Positions 46,533 through 55,028 of a DNA stretch of 64,000 nt are shown in pieces. Below the pieces are notes generated by a model, which was not told the origin of the DNA, made no database searches, and was given only the letters and a program-made list of their open reading frames with translations. Both the position numbers and the translations under genes were made by a program. Numbering within the stretch: position 1 is the stretch's first letter; the number at the start of each line of letters is the position of its first letter. Location: positions 62,001-126,000 of the forward strand of contig CAVTWY010000001.1 of NCBI GenBank assembly GCA_963738575.1, read 5' to 3'. The DNA comes from CAVTWY01 sp963738575. GTDB lineage: Bacteria > Pseudomonadota > Gammaproteobacteria > Burkholderiales > Burkholderiaceae_C.

Positions 46533-47360
46533 TCAAGCGGCTGCAACGCCGGGTTCGTGTTGCAGTGCGCGGCCCAGCAAGGGGGACGAAGCACTGGCGG
46601 CCGAAATCTCTTGCGCGGCCAACTTGAGCGCCGGCCAAAGCTTGAGCATGTGCGTCTGGGTGAGCCGCACCGTGGGCCCCGAGATGACCAACACGGCAAG
46701 GGTTTGTGGGGTGCCAGCAAGCAAAGCGGCGGGGCGCGTCACGGGCACCGCGATGGAGGACACGCCCGCGCGGTGGGTTTCTTCGGTGATGGCATAGCCG
46801 CGGTCGCGTGCAGCATCAAGCAGCTTCATGAAGCTGGATCGATCGGTGGGCGCCTTGGGGCCGAACTGGCCGGGCTTGGCAAAACCGTGGTGACTCACCA
46901 AGGCCAAAGCATCTTGATCGTTCATGGTCGACAACCACGCCAAGCCACTGGAGGTGCACGACAGGTTGGCATCCGAGCCAGCGTCAGGGTCGTAGCGCAA
47001 ACCGCTGGTGGCGCCTTGCGCCGTCACCACCCAAGTCAAGCGGTCACCGTCGACCAGCCCCAGGCGCACCAGCTCGCCCGTGTTTTGTGCCAAGCGGTTG
47101 ACGATGGGCAGCACCACGTCCGACACGCCGCCCAGCCGCAGTTGGGCCATGCCCAGGGTGATGAGTTTGGTGGTCAAGCGGTAGTCGCCACGCTCGCGCG
47201 TTTGGCACACGTACCCCAGGTCAGTCAGCTCGGTCAGCAAGCGATGGGCCGCACTGCGTGGCATTGCCAGGTCATCGGCCAACGTGGCCAGGGGCAGGCC
47301 GTGGGCCTCGTGGGCCAAGCGCTCCAAAATCGCCAGCGTGCGTTGCATCACTCCTGACAT
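46533..47360 (-). CDS. IclR-family transcriptional regulator
   Basis: 275-residue regulator: N-terminal winged helix RTLAILERLAHEAHGLPLATLADDLAMPRSAAHRLL, then an effector-binding domain with TSGLAWLSTMNDQDAL and GYAITEETHRAGVSSIAVPV. It is the last gene of the second Liv operon (35 bases after livF) and an IclR-like palindrome is found in that operon's promoter, so it probably controls the operon in response to the imported compound. Confidence 0.92.
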   Translation of the reverse strand: MSGVMQRTLAILERLAHEAHGLPLATLADDLAMPRSAAHRLLTELTDLGYVCQTRERGDYRLTTKLITLGMAQLRLGGVSDVVLPIVNRLAQNTGELVRLGLVDGDRLTWVVTAQGATSGLRYDPDAGSDANLSCTSSGLAWLSTMNDQDALALVSHHGFAKPGQFGPKAPTDRSSFMKLLDAARDRGYAITEETHRAGVSSIAVPVTRPAALLAGTPQTLAVLVISGPTVRLTQTHMLKLWPALKLAAQEISAASASSPLLGRALQHEPGVAAA

Positions 47361-47395
47361 GAATCAGGCCCCGACCCACTGCGCAGCGACCGGGC

Positions 47396-48178
47396 TCATG
47401 AAGACGCGGATGGTTGCGCCATGGCCGTCGCAGGCGCCACCGCAGGCGTGACATGCCCCCCGCCCAAAAACAGCCGCTCGATGTTCGGGTCCGCCAGCAG
47501 CTCAGCCGCTGGCTTGTGCAACACCAAGCGCCCCGACTCCAAAGCCATCGCCTCGTCGGCCAGTTTGAGCGCGCTCTTGACGTTTTGCTCCACCATCATC
47601 ACGGTGGTGCCGGCGTCGGCCAGCTTGCGCAGCAGCTTGAACACGTCTTGCACCACCAACGGTGACAAGCCAATGGAAGGCTCGTCAATCAGCAGCACCT
47701 TGGGGCGCAGCAACAAGGCGCGACCCACTTCCAATTGTTTTTGCTCGCCGCCCGACAGCGACGACGCGGCGCTGTGCAGGCGCTCTTGGATGCGCGGAAA
47801 TAGCGCCAGCACTTCGGGCATGCGCTCATGGGTGGTCTTGGTGCCCAGCGTGATACCGCCCAGCTCAAGGTTCTCGTGCACGCTGAGCTGACCAAACAGG
47901 TTGCGCCCCTGAGGCACAAAGGCGATGCCGTGGTTTACCAGCAAGTCGCGCGAGTTGCGGTTGGTGATGTCTTCGCCCATCAAGCGGATGCGGCCCTGGC
48001 GCACCTTGAGCAACCCAAACAAGGCCTTGAGCACGGTGGATTTGCCCGCGCCGTTGGGGCCGATCAACAAGGTGATCTTGCCTGCAGCAACTTTGAGGCT
48101 CAGGTTGTTCAAGATCATGAAGTCGCCATACCCGGCGACGACATCGTCAAACTCAATGGCAGTTTGGGGGGTGTTCAT
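47396..48178 (-). CDS. livF: ABC transporter ATP-binding protein (LivF type, second system)
   Basis: 260-residue ATPase with Walker A (GPNGAGKST), signature SSLSGGEQKQLEVGRAL, Walker B (VLLIDEPSIGLSP) and VMMVEQNVKSAL. An extra Ala/Pro/Thr-rich tail of about 20 residues follows. It lies 5 bases after livG and 35 bases before the IclR gene. Confidence 0.93.
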   Translation of the reverse strand: MNTPQTAIEFDDVVAGYGDFMILNNLSLKVAAGKITLLIGPNGAGKSTVLKALFGLLKVRQGRIRLMGEDITNRNSRDLLVNHGIAFVPQGRNLFGQLSVHENLELGGITLGTKTTHERMPEVLALFPRIQERLHSAASSLSGGEQKQLEVGRALLLRPKVLLIDEPSIGLSPLVVQDVFKLLRKLADAGTTVMMVEQNVKSALKLADEAMALESGRLVLHKPAAELLADPNIERLFLGGGHVTPAVAPATAMAQPSASS

Positions 48179-48183
48179 GGCCG

Positions 48184-48930
48184 TCAGTTACCAAGGTAGG
48201 CGTCCAGCACCTGTTTGTTGGCTCGAATTTCGGCCGGGGTGCCGACGGCCAACACCTTGCCTTCCACCATCACCATGATGCGGTGGCATAAGTCCATCAC
48301 AAAGTCCATGTTGTGTTCAATCACCACAAAGCTGCCGGTGCGCGCGCGGTTGAGGTCTTTGAGCAGCGTGCTGATGCCACCCACCAAGCTTGGGTTGACA
48401 CCCGCGCAAGGTTCGTCAAGCAGCACCAGCTTGGGCTCGCTCATGAAGGCCATGGCGATGTCCACCAGCTTTTGCTGGCCGTAGCTCAGCTCGCCGGCCT
48501 TTTTGTCGGCCACGTGTTGGATGCGAAACTGCGCAATCAGGGCATCAGCCTTGGCCCCCAAGCCCACGTCGCCGGCTGCGAACATGCGCCCGGCCATCGA
48601 CCCGTGGTGCTCTTGGGCCGCGACGATCAGGTTGTCGCGCACACTCATCTTGCCAAACACCTGCAAGGTTTGAAAGGTTCGCCCAACGCCCGCCCGGCTC
48701 AGCGCCAAGGGTGAGAAGTGGGTGATGTCGCGCCCGTTCAGCTCAATGCGCCCCGTGTCGGGCTTGATCTGCCCAAGCACGCTGTTGAACATGGTGGTCT
48801 TGCCCGACCCGTTGGGGCCGATGACACCAAAGATCTCGCCGGGCATCACTTCGAACGACACGCCATCGACAGCGCGGATCGCACCGTAGCTCTTGCGCAG
48901 GTCGCTCACCTTCAGCAGCGGCGCGCTCAT
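48184..48930 (-). CDS. livG: ABC transporter ATP-binding protein (LivG type, second system)
   Basis: 248-residue ATPase: GPNGSGKTT (Walker A), VGRTFQTLQVFGKMSVRDN (Q-loop region), the degenerate signature GELSYGQQKLVDIAMAF and Walker B (LVLLDEPCAGVNP), then VIEHNMDFVMDL. The start overlaps the livM stop (ATGA). Confidence 0.93.
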   Translation of the reverse strand: MSAPLLKVSDLRKSYGAIRAVDGVSFEVMPGEIFGVIGPNGSGKTTMFNSVLGQIKPDTGRIELNGRDITHFSPLALSRAGVGRTFQTLQVFGKMSVRDNLIVAAQEHHGSMAGRMFAAGDVGLGAKADALIAQFRIQHVADKKAGELSYGQQKLVDIAMAFMSEPKLVLLDEPCAGVNPSLVGGISTLLKDLNRARTGSFVVIEHNMDFVMDLCHRIMVMVEGKVLAVGTPAEIRANKQVLDAYLGN

Positions 48931-49913
48931 GGTTTGGCCCCCAGCGACGCCGCGTTGGCAGCGCGCGCCGCAGATGCCTCGCGCGACAATTTGCGTGCAC
49001 GCAGGCGGTCAGGCAACGACAGCAATCCATCGGGCAGCCAAAGCATCAGCAACACCACCGCAGTGCCAAACACAAACAGGTACCAAGCTTGCGCAAAGCG
49101 CAACCACTCGGGCAACAACACCCCCACAGCCGCGCCTAGCATCGGGCCAAAGAAGTACCCCGGACCACCCACCACCACCATCAGGTACATCATGATCGAC
49201 GTGCCCACGGCAAAGGGGCCGGGCTCGATGAACTGAACCAGCGACGCAAACAGCGCCCCTGCCACGCCCGCATACACAGCGCCGATGGCAAACGACAGCA
49301 GCGTGTACGCCTGAATGTTGACGCCCAGCGACTCGGCGCGAATCGGGTTGTCGCGCAGCGCGGTGAAGGCGCGGCCCCAGGGCGAGCGCAACAGCCCCCA
49401 CAAGAGCAACCCCATCACCAAAGCCACCGCAAGTACAAAGTAGTAGTAGGCTAGGTTCTTGTCCAGGCTCACGCCAAAGATCGACGGCCGTGCAATGTCA
49501 TTGATGCCAAACGTTCCGCCGGTTAACGCTTCTTCGTTGCGCATCACCAACCACACGGCGATGTTGAAGCCCAAGGTGGCAAAGGCAAGGTAGATGGTTT
49601 GCACACGAAGCGCCGGAAACCCCAGCGCCAACCCGATGGCAAAGCAGCCCAGCATGGCCAGTGGCAGCCCGAGCCAAAAACTAAAGCCAGCCTTCATCAA
49701 GATGGCAACGGTGTAAGCGCCGATGCCAAAAAACGCGGCGTGGCCCAGCGACTTTTGCCCGGCGTAGCCCACCGTGAGGTTGAGGCCCATGGTGGCAATC
49801 ACAAACACCAACCAGTAGCTGAAGAGGTAGATGCCGTAGTTCTTGAGTTGCGGCGGCACGGCCAACAACACCAACAGCACGATGGCGCCCAAAGCAAGGT
49901 GCAATTTTTTCAT
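48927..49913 (-). CDS. livM: ABC transporter permease (LivM type, second system)
   Basis: 328-residue membrane protein beginning MKKLHLALGAIVLLVLLAVP. The LivM motif GLNLTVGYAGQKSLGHAAFFG is present, as is the loop PWGRAFTALRDNPIRAESLG. ATG 49913 has AGG about 10 bases upstream; a longer TTG start at 49940 would overlap livH and is less likely. Confidence 0.92.
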   Translation of the reverse strand: MKKLHLALGAIVLLVLLAVPPQLKNYGIYLFSYWLVFVIATMGLNLTVGYAGQKSLGHAAFFGIGAYTVAILMKAGFSFWLGLPLAMLGCFAIGLALGFPALRVQTIYLAFATLGFNIAVWLVMRNEEALTGGTFGINDIARPSIFGVSLDKNLAYYYFVLAVALVMGLLLWGLLRSPWGRAFTALRDNPIRAESLGVNIQAYTLLSFAIGAVYAGVAGALFASLVQFIEPGPFAVGTSIMMYLMVVVGGPGYFFGPMLGAAVGVLLPEWLRFAQAWYLFVFGTAVVLLMLWLPDGLLSLPDRLRARKLSREASAARAANAASLGAKP

Positions 49914-49923
49914 GGCTGGCGCC

Positions 49924-50799
49924 TCAGACTTTGCGCTCAACAGTTTTGCCCAGCAGCCCTTGCGGCTTGAACAAAATCACCACCATGAACAGCACCAAGG
50001 CCACCGCGTCTTTGTAGGCCGGCGAGATGTAGGCAGCGGCCAGGTTCTCGGCCACGCCGACGATAAGGCCACCCACCAACGCACCGCGGCTGTTGTTGAA
50101 TCCGCCAATGATGGCGGCAAAAAAGGCTTTGGTGCCGAGCGACTCGCCCATGTCAAATTTGGCCAGGTACGCGGGCGTGACCAGCAGTGCTGCGGTGGTG
50201 GCCAACACGGCGTTGATGGCAAACGTGTAGAAGATCATGCGTGGCACGTTGATGCCCAGCACGGTGGCGCTTTCGGTGTTTTGCGCCACCGCTTGCATGG
50301 CACGGCCTGTCACGGTCTTTTGCAAGAATGCCTGCGTGGCAAACACCAGGCCCAAGGCCAGCACCAGCGTGCCCACGTCGGCCAAGGTCACCGTGACGCC
50401 GCCCATCTTGAAAATCGTGTCACCAAACAGCGAAGCAAAGGGGTGCGCCTCGGCGCTGTAGCCGGCCCGTACGCCGTTGCGCGCCGCGATGGCCAAACCG
50501 ATGGTGGCCACCACGATGGGCATCATGCCAAACTTAAAGAGAGGATCCACCACGCCGACTTTGAAGGCCCAGCCCAGCAGCGCCACAGCCAGCACGCAGG
50601 TGGCGGCGTACGCCACACCCAGCGGCAAGCCCATGGTGCCAAACAGCACCATCGCAAACGCCGGCAGCATCACAAACTCACCCTGCGCAAAATTGATGGT
50701 GCCCGAGGCCTGCCAAAGCAAGGTGAACCCCAGGGCCGCCAGGGCGTAGATGCTGCCCGTGGCCATGCCTGAGAACAGCAGTTGAAAAAAGTCGGACAT
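49924..50799 (-). CDS. livH: ABC transporter permease (LivH type, second system)
   Basis: 291-residue membrane protein. It shows FFQLLFSGMATGSIYALAAL at the start, the LivH motif FTLLWQASGTINFAQGEFVM and the coupling loop VTGRAMQAVAQNTESATVLG. It is 41 bases after the binding-protein gene. Confidence 0.93.
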   Translation of the reverse strand: MSDFFQLLFSGMATGSIYALAALGFTLLWQASGTINFAQGEFVMLPAFAMVLFGTMGLPLGVAYAATCVLAVALLGWAFKVGVVDPLFKFGMMPIVVATIGLAIAARNGVRAGYSAEAHPFASLFGDTIFKMGGVTVTLADVGTLVLALGLVFATQAFLQKTVTGRAMQAVAQNTESATVLGINVPRMIFYTFAINAVLATTAALLVTPAYLAKFDMGESLGTKAFFAAIIGGFNNSRGALVGGLIVGVAENLAAAYISPAYKDAVALVLFMVVILFKPQGLLGKTVERKV

Positions 50800-50840
50800 G
50801 GAAGGTCCTGCTGGCCGCGACGGTTCGTGTCGACTTGCAG

Positions 50841-51998
50841 TTACTTCTTGGCCAGCGCTGGCAGCACTTCTTTCACCACTTGCTTGCCACCCTTCACCTC
50901 GACGATGAAGCTCTCGCGGTCAACGTCACCCTTGCTGTCGACGGTGACGTCCAACAACACACCGGGGTTTTTGGCGGCACTGATGGAAAGGCCGTGCAGC
51001 GCATCGGCAACCGCTTTGCGGTCAACCTTGCCGGCTTTTTCGATGGCCGCCTTCAACACGTAAACGCCGGTGTAGCCTTTGATGCCGTTGTGGTCCGAAA
51101 TGGTGTTGGTTTCTTGGTAGAACTTGGCCTTGAACTTCAACATCTGCGCGCCCGGTGCATCGACGGTTAGCCCCACGTGCGCCGTGGCGCCGTTGGCGGC
51201 TTCGCCTGCCAGGTCAATCACTTTTTGACCCGTCAGCGTCGTCTCGCCGACGATGGGCTTGTTGATGCCTTGCTTGCGCAACTCGCGCAGGGCACGGGCC
51301 GACTCTTCTTCATTGGTGTACACAAAAATGGCGTCGGCATTGGCTTGTTTGGCCTTCAGCACGGGGGCCGAAAAGTCCACCTGGCCCGAATCGGTGGAGA
51401 TGTCTGCCGCCACTTTGACGCCCACATCGGCCAGTGCCTTGGTGATGGCGTCGCGTCCACCCTTGCCAAAGTCGTTGTTGACGTAGATGACCGCCACGGT
51501 TTTGGCCTTGAGTGAATTGGCGATGTAGCGCGCCACTTTGGGCATGGCCGTGTCTTGCGTGAAGCTGGTGCGGAAGATGTAGGGGTTGCCCTGCTTGGTG
51601 ATGGACGCAGCCTCACCACCGGTGAAGTTGGGCACCTCCGCTTTGCGCGTCTCGGCCATGCTGACCATGATCGAGCCCGAAAACACCGGGCCAAACACGG
51701 CAAACGCGCCGTCATCAATGGCTTTGGTGGCCAAACCCTTGGCCACACCCGGGTTGGTTTGGGTGTCGGCAATGTTGTGCTCAATCTTGCGGCCCATGAT
51801 GCCGCCGGCTTCGTTGATTTCTTTCACGGCCATGGCGACGCCGTTTTTGAACATCGTGCCCGCACTGGCCCCGGCTCCCGACAGCTCGTACAGACCTGAG
51901 ATTTTGATCGCCTGGGCTTGCGCCAGGGTGGGAGCACCGAGCGTAAAAGCTGCGGCCAGCGCGAGGGTGTTGAGGGCGAAAGTGCGTCGTTGGGTCAT
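50841..51998 (-). CDS. ABC transporter substrate-binding protein (Liv type, second system)
   Basis: Periplasmic receptor of 385 residues with a signal peptide (ending near TLAQAQA, about residue 29). The fold is LivJ-like: IKISGLYELSGAGASAGTMF, KIEHNIADTQTNPGVAKGLA, and VAVIYVNNDFGKGGRDAI. First gene of the second Liv operon. The 71-bp leader ahead of it contains an IclR-like palindrome. The ligand is unknown; an aromatic or dicarboxylic acid is plausible with an IclR partner. Confidence 0.92.
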   Translation of the reverse strand: MTQRRTFALNTLALAAAFTLGAPTLAQAQAIKISGLYELSGAGASAGTMFKNGVAMAVKEINEAGGIMGRKIEHNIADTQTNPGVAKGLATKAIDDGAFAVFGPVFSGSIMVSMAETRKAEVPNFTGGEAASITKQGNPYIFRTSFTQDTAMPKVARYIANSLKAKTVAVIYVNNDFGKGGRDAITKALADVGVKVAADISTDSGQVDFSAPVLKAKQANADAIFVYTNEEESARALRELRKQGINKPIVGETTLTGQKVIDLAGEAANGATAHVGLTVDAPGAQMLKFKAKFYQETNTISDHNGIKGYTGVYVLKAAIEKAGKVDRKAVADALHGLSISAAKNPGVLLDVTVDSKGDVDRESFIVEVKGGKQVVKEVLPALAKK

Positions 51999-52068
51999 GG
52001 TGTCTCCGTACAGGGATGCAGATTGATTGACTGGGGTGATGAGGGTGTTTAGCGCCCGTTTTCAAAAT

Positions 52069-52083
52069 TGGAACACAATTCCA
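52069..52083. promoter_or_regulatory. IclR-type palindrome in the Liv-operon promoter
   Basis: TGGAACACAATTCCA: perfect 5-bp arms TGGAA/TTCCA with a 5-base spacer, the same layout as IclR sites (TGGAAAT-N-ATTTCCA). It starts 71 bases upstream of the binding-protein start, in the operon that ends with an IclR gene. Confidence 0.6.
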
Positions 52084-52137
52084 GTTTTTAGATCTACGCG
52101 CGTTTTCACCTAAAGGCTGGGGTTCAACGTACTCCCA

Positions 52138-52167
52138 CTAGGAAAGTGACCTAGGGTTTGCGCTAGG
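52138..52167. promoter_or_regulatory. Three CTAGG direct repeats
   Basis: CTAGG at 52138, 52151 and 52163, spaced 12-13 bases, upstream of the second Liv operon. The pentamer also forms an inverted pair upstream of the first Liv operon. Possible activator sites; inference. Confidence 0.35.
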
Positions 52168-52239
52168 AATCGACTGTGCGGTGTTTGTGTGGCTTTCGCA
52201 TTGGCGCGCTTATGGCAAGTCGGTGGCAGACTGCTCTTG

Positions 52240-52349
52240 GCGGAGTCGGCAGCGGCACTGTGCTCCGCGAATGTCCCCCGCTTCGGTCCGCCTTCGCGGC
52301 CCGCGCTCCTCCTTTATTTCGCTGCGCACAGCGCCACTACCGGCTCCGC
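52240..52349 (-). repeat. 110-bp stem-loop repeat, copy A
   Basis: The arms 52240-52262 and 52327-52349 match in 19 of 23 positions, and the four differences are all transitions compatible with G-T pairs. They enclose a 64-base core (52263-52326), whose inner 62 bases differ from those of copy B (53594-53703) at only one position, in reverse orientation. The arm sequences differ between copies but each stays self-complementary. Confidence 0.85.
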
Positions 52350-52496
52350 TTGCTGCGTTGCGTTCTCGTGCCAGCGAGATCGTTGGGACCCTGGTCGGTC
52401 CCGTTGGGCGATGCCCGCATGCGCCTTGCTCGCAGGCAACGTTGACAACTGATGCCCTGCCGTTTGACAACGACTCACTTCGCCATTGGGCGTACG

Positions 52497-52534
52497 TCGC
52501 TTCATTCCGGGTGGAGATGCTTGAACAGAGCCAC
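52497..52534 (-). pseudogene. Fragment of a second DUF2971 gene (N-terminal codons)
   Basis: Read on the minus strand from 52534: VALFKHLHPE, then a stop, then SDV. The intact gene next door begins MTLFKYLHPDRSDV. About 38 of 45 bases agree between the two sites (tacgtcgcttc and ccgggtggag are identical). The rest of the copy is gone. It shows that the locus was once duplicated. Confidence 0.7.
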
Positions 52535-52668
52535 TTTCGACCGTTAACGTTTGACCTGTGAGACAGCCACCGACGAGGTGCTAAGCCCGCGAGACGGATA
52601 CTGGATCGCACGAGGGTCGCGTGCCGAGTGCCGCGCTGATAACGGTCCGCTCAAAAGGCTTGCCTTCT

Positions 52669-53508
52669 TCACGCCGTGCGCACTCGGTAGTGCCGTTCAT
52701 CAAGTTCAGCTTGTACGCACCGAACGTGACAGTAAGCGGGAATCTCAGCGATGATTTGTTGGAGCTCGGCCCTTTTTTGCTCGGACATGCGACAGCCGAG
52801 GATGACTGAGCTAACGGCGTGCGGTGGGAAGGCAAACAGATGCACTGGTTCCTCGGCATTGCCGACTACGCGCGAGGCACCGTCAAGTGGTTGGACCATT
52901 CGCCACTCTGACTCGTATGACCAGTCGGCTCCCTTGGTCAAGAAGGGCAAAAAGCTGTTGATCTCTACGAGACTTAGCGAGGGACGGGTGTCGCTGTACT
53001 CAACCTTGCGAAGGTGGCGTAAATCGTCGGACGGCGAGTTCCTGCGGTTAAAGAACGGTGAATTTTGATCAAACCCAATGACAAAGCCGCGATGGGAGTC
53101 AGCGTAGTGGGCCCACATGGGTAGGCTATTGGGCGACTCGGTCAAACACAATATTCCAAGGAGTTCGCCGAACTTGCGCTCAAACGTCTCTCTGATCATG
53201 GGCATGAACGCACCAGTAACGTTCTTGATTGCGTTGGCGGTTTGCGGAGCGCGCTCGGTAAGAAGGCGGACAAGCGCCTCTTTAGGCACCGCATCGCGTA
53301 GTCCGACAGGCAGCTTGGCGAGCTCGTCCTCGAGAATCTGGGGAATCAAACGCACGGTTTGATCAAGAATGTAGCCATGATCTGCGATCGTGGATAGATG
53401 AGGCTTCATCTCGAATGGATCGTTTAGCACACCGATCGGGGAGAAGCGAATTGACTGGCTGCGCAGTACGTCGCTTCTGTCCGGGTGGAGGTACTTGAAC
53501 AGGGTCAC
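52669..53508 (-). CDS. DUF2971-family protein
   Basis: 279-residue protein. Family hallmarks: TLFKYLHP near the start, IRFSPIGVLNDPFE, LCLTESPNSLPMWAHYADSHRGFVIGFD, and a later Y-x3-KxxxWSYESEWR element (DWSYESEWRMV). GTG 53508 is the only start that includes the conserved N-terminus; no good ribosome site precedes it. Base composition is lower in GC than the neighbours, suggesting transfer. Function of the family is unestablished. It lies between two inverted copies of a 110-bp repeat. Confidence 0.82.
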   Translation of the reverse strand: MTLFKYLHPDRSDVLRSQSIRFSPIGVLNDPFEMKPHLSTIADHGYILDQTVRLIPQILEDELAKLPVGLRDAVPKEALVRLLTERAPQTANAIKNVTGAFMPMIRETFERKFGELLGILCLTESPNSLPMWAHYADSHRGFVIGFDQNSPFFNRRNSPSDDLRHLRKVEYSDTRPSLSLVEINSFLPFLTKGADWSYESEWRMVQPLDGASRVVGNAEEPVHLFAFPPHAVSSVILGCRMSEQKRAELQQIIAEIPAYCHVRCVQAELDERHYRVRTA

Positions 53509-53593
53509 TTGAGAAGGCTAACTCAAAATTGAGCAGTGGCGAACCGGATCGATTGTCACCGGCATTCCTAACGCACAAGAAGCGCGCTGGCAA

Positions 53594-53703
53594 GGCCGAG
53601 GGTGGTGGGGGACTGGCGCAGCGAAATAAAGGAGGAGCGCGGGCCGCGGAGGCGGACCGAAGCGGGGGACATTCGCGGAGCCAGTCCCCCGCCGCCCTCG
53701 GCC
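53594..53703 (+). repeat. 110-bp stem-loop repeat, copy B
   Basis: Arms 53594-53617 and 53680-53703 match in 22 of 24 positions, with both differences G-T compatible. The 62-base core (53618-53679) is 61/62 identical to copy A. It ends about 80 bases before the gspF stop, in a 274-base gap (53509-53782) that holds nothing else I can support. Confidence 0.85.
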
Positions 53704-53782
53704 AAGAACAGAATCACGTGGCCACGTACAAAGTCAGATCGCAAACGCGACAAACGCGACAAGCGCGGCAAACGCAGGGCCG

Positions 53783-55006
53783 CTATTTCGCCCAAGAGTT
53801 GAGCTGAATGATCGGCAGCAGCACCGCCAGCACGATCAACATCACCACGCACCCCATCGCCACAATCAGCAGCGGCTCCAAAATGGTCGCCATCGCCATC
53901 GCCCGGCGCTGCACCTCGGCACTCAGCTGGTTGGCGGCGCGTTGCAGCATCAACGGCAACGTACCGGTTTGTTCGCCCAAGCGCGAAAACATCGCCAGCA
54001 AACCCGGAAACCGCTTCTTGGCGGCCAGGGCAGACGCCAGCGGCGCCCCTTCGCGAACCTGCACCAAGGCGTCCATGGCGTCAGCGCGCATCGCACGGTT
54101 GGACAAGGTTTCAGCGGCGGCTTGCAGAGCCTTCAAGATGGGAACACCGGCCCCCGCCAGCATCGCCAGCGTGCCGGAGAAGCGCGCCGCGTTGTAGCCA
54201 CGCGCAAGCCGCCCCGCCAGCGGCACGGTCAACCAAGCGGCGTCAAAGCGTTTGCGAAAGGCCTCGCTGCGTCGCAACGCTGTGCCCAACCCGACGCCAC
54301 CGGCGGCAATCACCAACAACATCAACCAACCCCACTGCCGCACAAAGGCACTGAAGGCGAGCATGGCCACCGTCAGCCATGGCAGCGCACGCTTGGAGTT
54401 GATAAATACGTTGGCCACTTGCGGCACCACGTAGGTGACCAAAAAGATCACGATCACGATGGCGATCAGCGAGACGATGGCGGGGTAAAGCGTGGCCCCG
54501 ATCAACTTGGCCTTGAGCGCCTGGCTGGCCTCCAGGTCGTCAGCCATGCGCTCAAGCACCGTGCCCAACGCGCCACTTTGTTCGCCCGCCGCCACCACCG
54601 CACGGTAAACGTCGTCAAACTCACGCGGGTGATGCGCCAGCGCACGCGCAAAGGTGCTGCCAGCATTGACCTCGGCCTTGATGGCCGCCACCAGCTCGCG
54701 TTGGCGTGGCTCTTCGGCCTCGTCGCCCAACACCGAAAGTGCGCGTTCCAGGGGCAGGCCTGAGCCCACCAAACCTGCGAGTTGCCGTGTCCACACCGTG
54801 AGCGACGTGCTGCTGAACACGCGGCGCCGAAAAAGGTCGGACGCGTTGGCCGCCACCTTGGCGTCGCCCACCACAGCCTTGACGTCGATGGGCACCAGCG
54901 ACTGGGCGCGCAGTTGCGAGCGTGCCGCCTTGGCGTTTTCGGCTTCCAGTAAACCGGTTTTGGTTTTGCCCTCTGCAGTCAGGGCTTCGAATTTGTAGGC
55001 GGGCAT
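53783..55006 (-). CDS. gspF: Type II secretion inner-membrane protein GspF
   Basis: 407-residue polytopic platform protein with the duplicated GspF/PilC domain. Visible: PAYKFEALTAEGKTKTGLLE at the start, RQLAGLVGSGLPLERALSVL, GALGTVLERMADDLEASQAL, and the second-domain repeat AGAGVPILKALQAAAETLSN. Last gene of the gsp operon. Confidence 0.94.
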   Translation of the reverse strand: MPAYKFEALTAEGKTKTGLLEAENAKAARSQLRAQSLVPIDVKAVVGDAKVAANASDLFRRRVFSSTSLTVWTRQLAGLVGSGLPLERALSVLGDEAEEPRQRELVAAIKAEVNAGSTFARALAHHPREFDDVYRAVVAAGEQSGALGTVLERMADDLEASQALKAKLIGATLYPAIVSLIAIVIVIFLVTYVVPQVANVFINSKRALPWLTVAMLAFSAFVRQWGWLMLLVIAAGGVGLGTALRRSEAFRKRFDAAWLTVPLAGRLARGYNAARFSGTLAMLAGAGVPILKALQAAAETLSNRAMRADAMDALVQVREGAPLASALAAKKRFPGLLAMFSRLGEQTGTLPLMLQRAANQLSAEVQRRAMAMATILEPLLIVAMGCVVMLIVLAVLLPIIQLNSWAK

Positions 55007-55028
55007 GGGTGACGCGCGTGCCGTGTTG

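Larger units (their letters stand above)
51999..52668. other. Promoter and accessory-repeat region between Liv operon and DUF2971 gene
   Basis: 670 bases without an intact gene. From left to right: the IclR-like palindrome, three CTAGG pentamers, one copy of the 110-bp stem-loop repeat, and a short DUF2971 fragment. 52550-52668 shows nothing further I can support. Confidence 0.7.

Noticed and set aside
52240..53703. Repeats flanking DUF2971 considered as integron attC sites or IS ends
   Set aside because: The copies are inverted, lack attC core boxes that I can identify, show no target duplications and no integrase or transposase gene is nearby.
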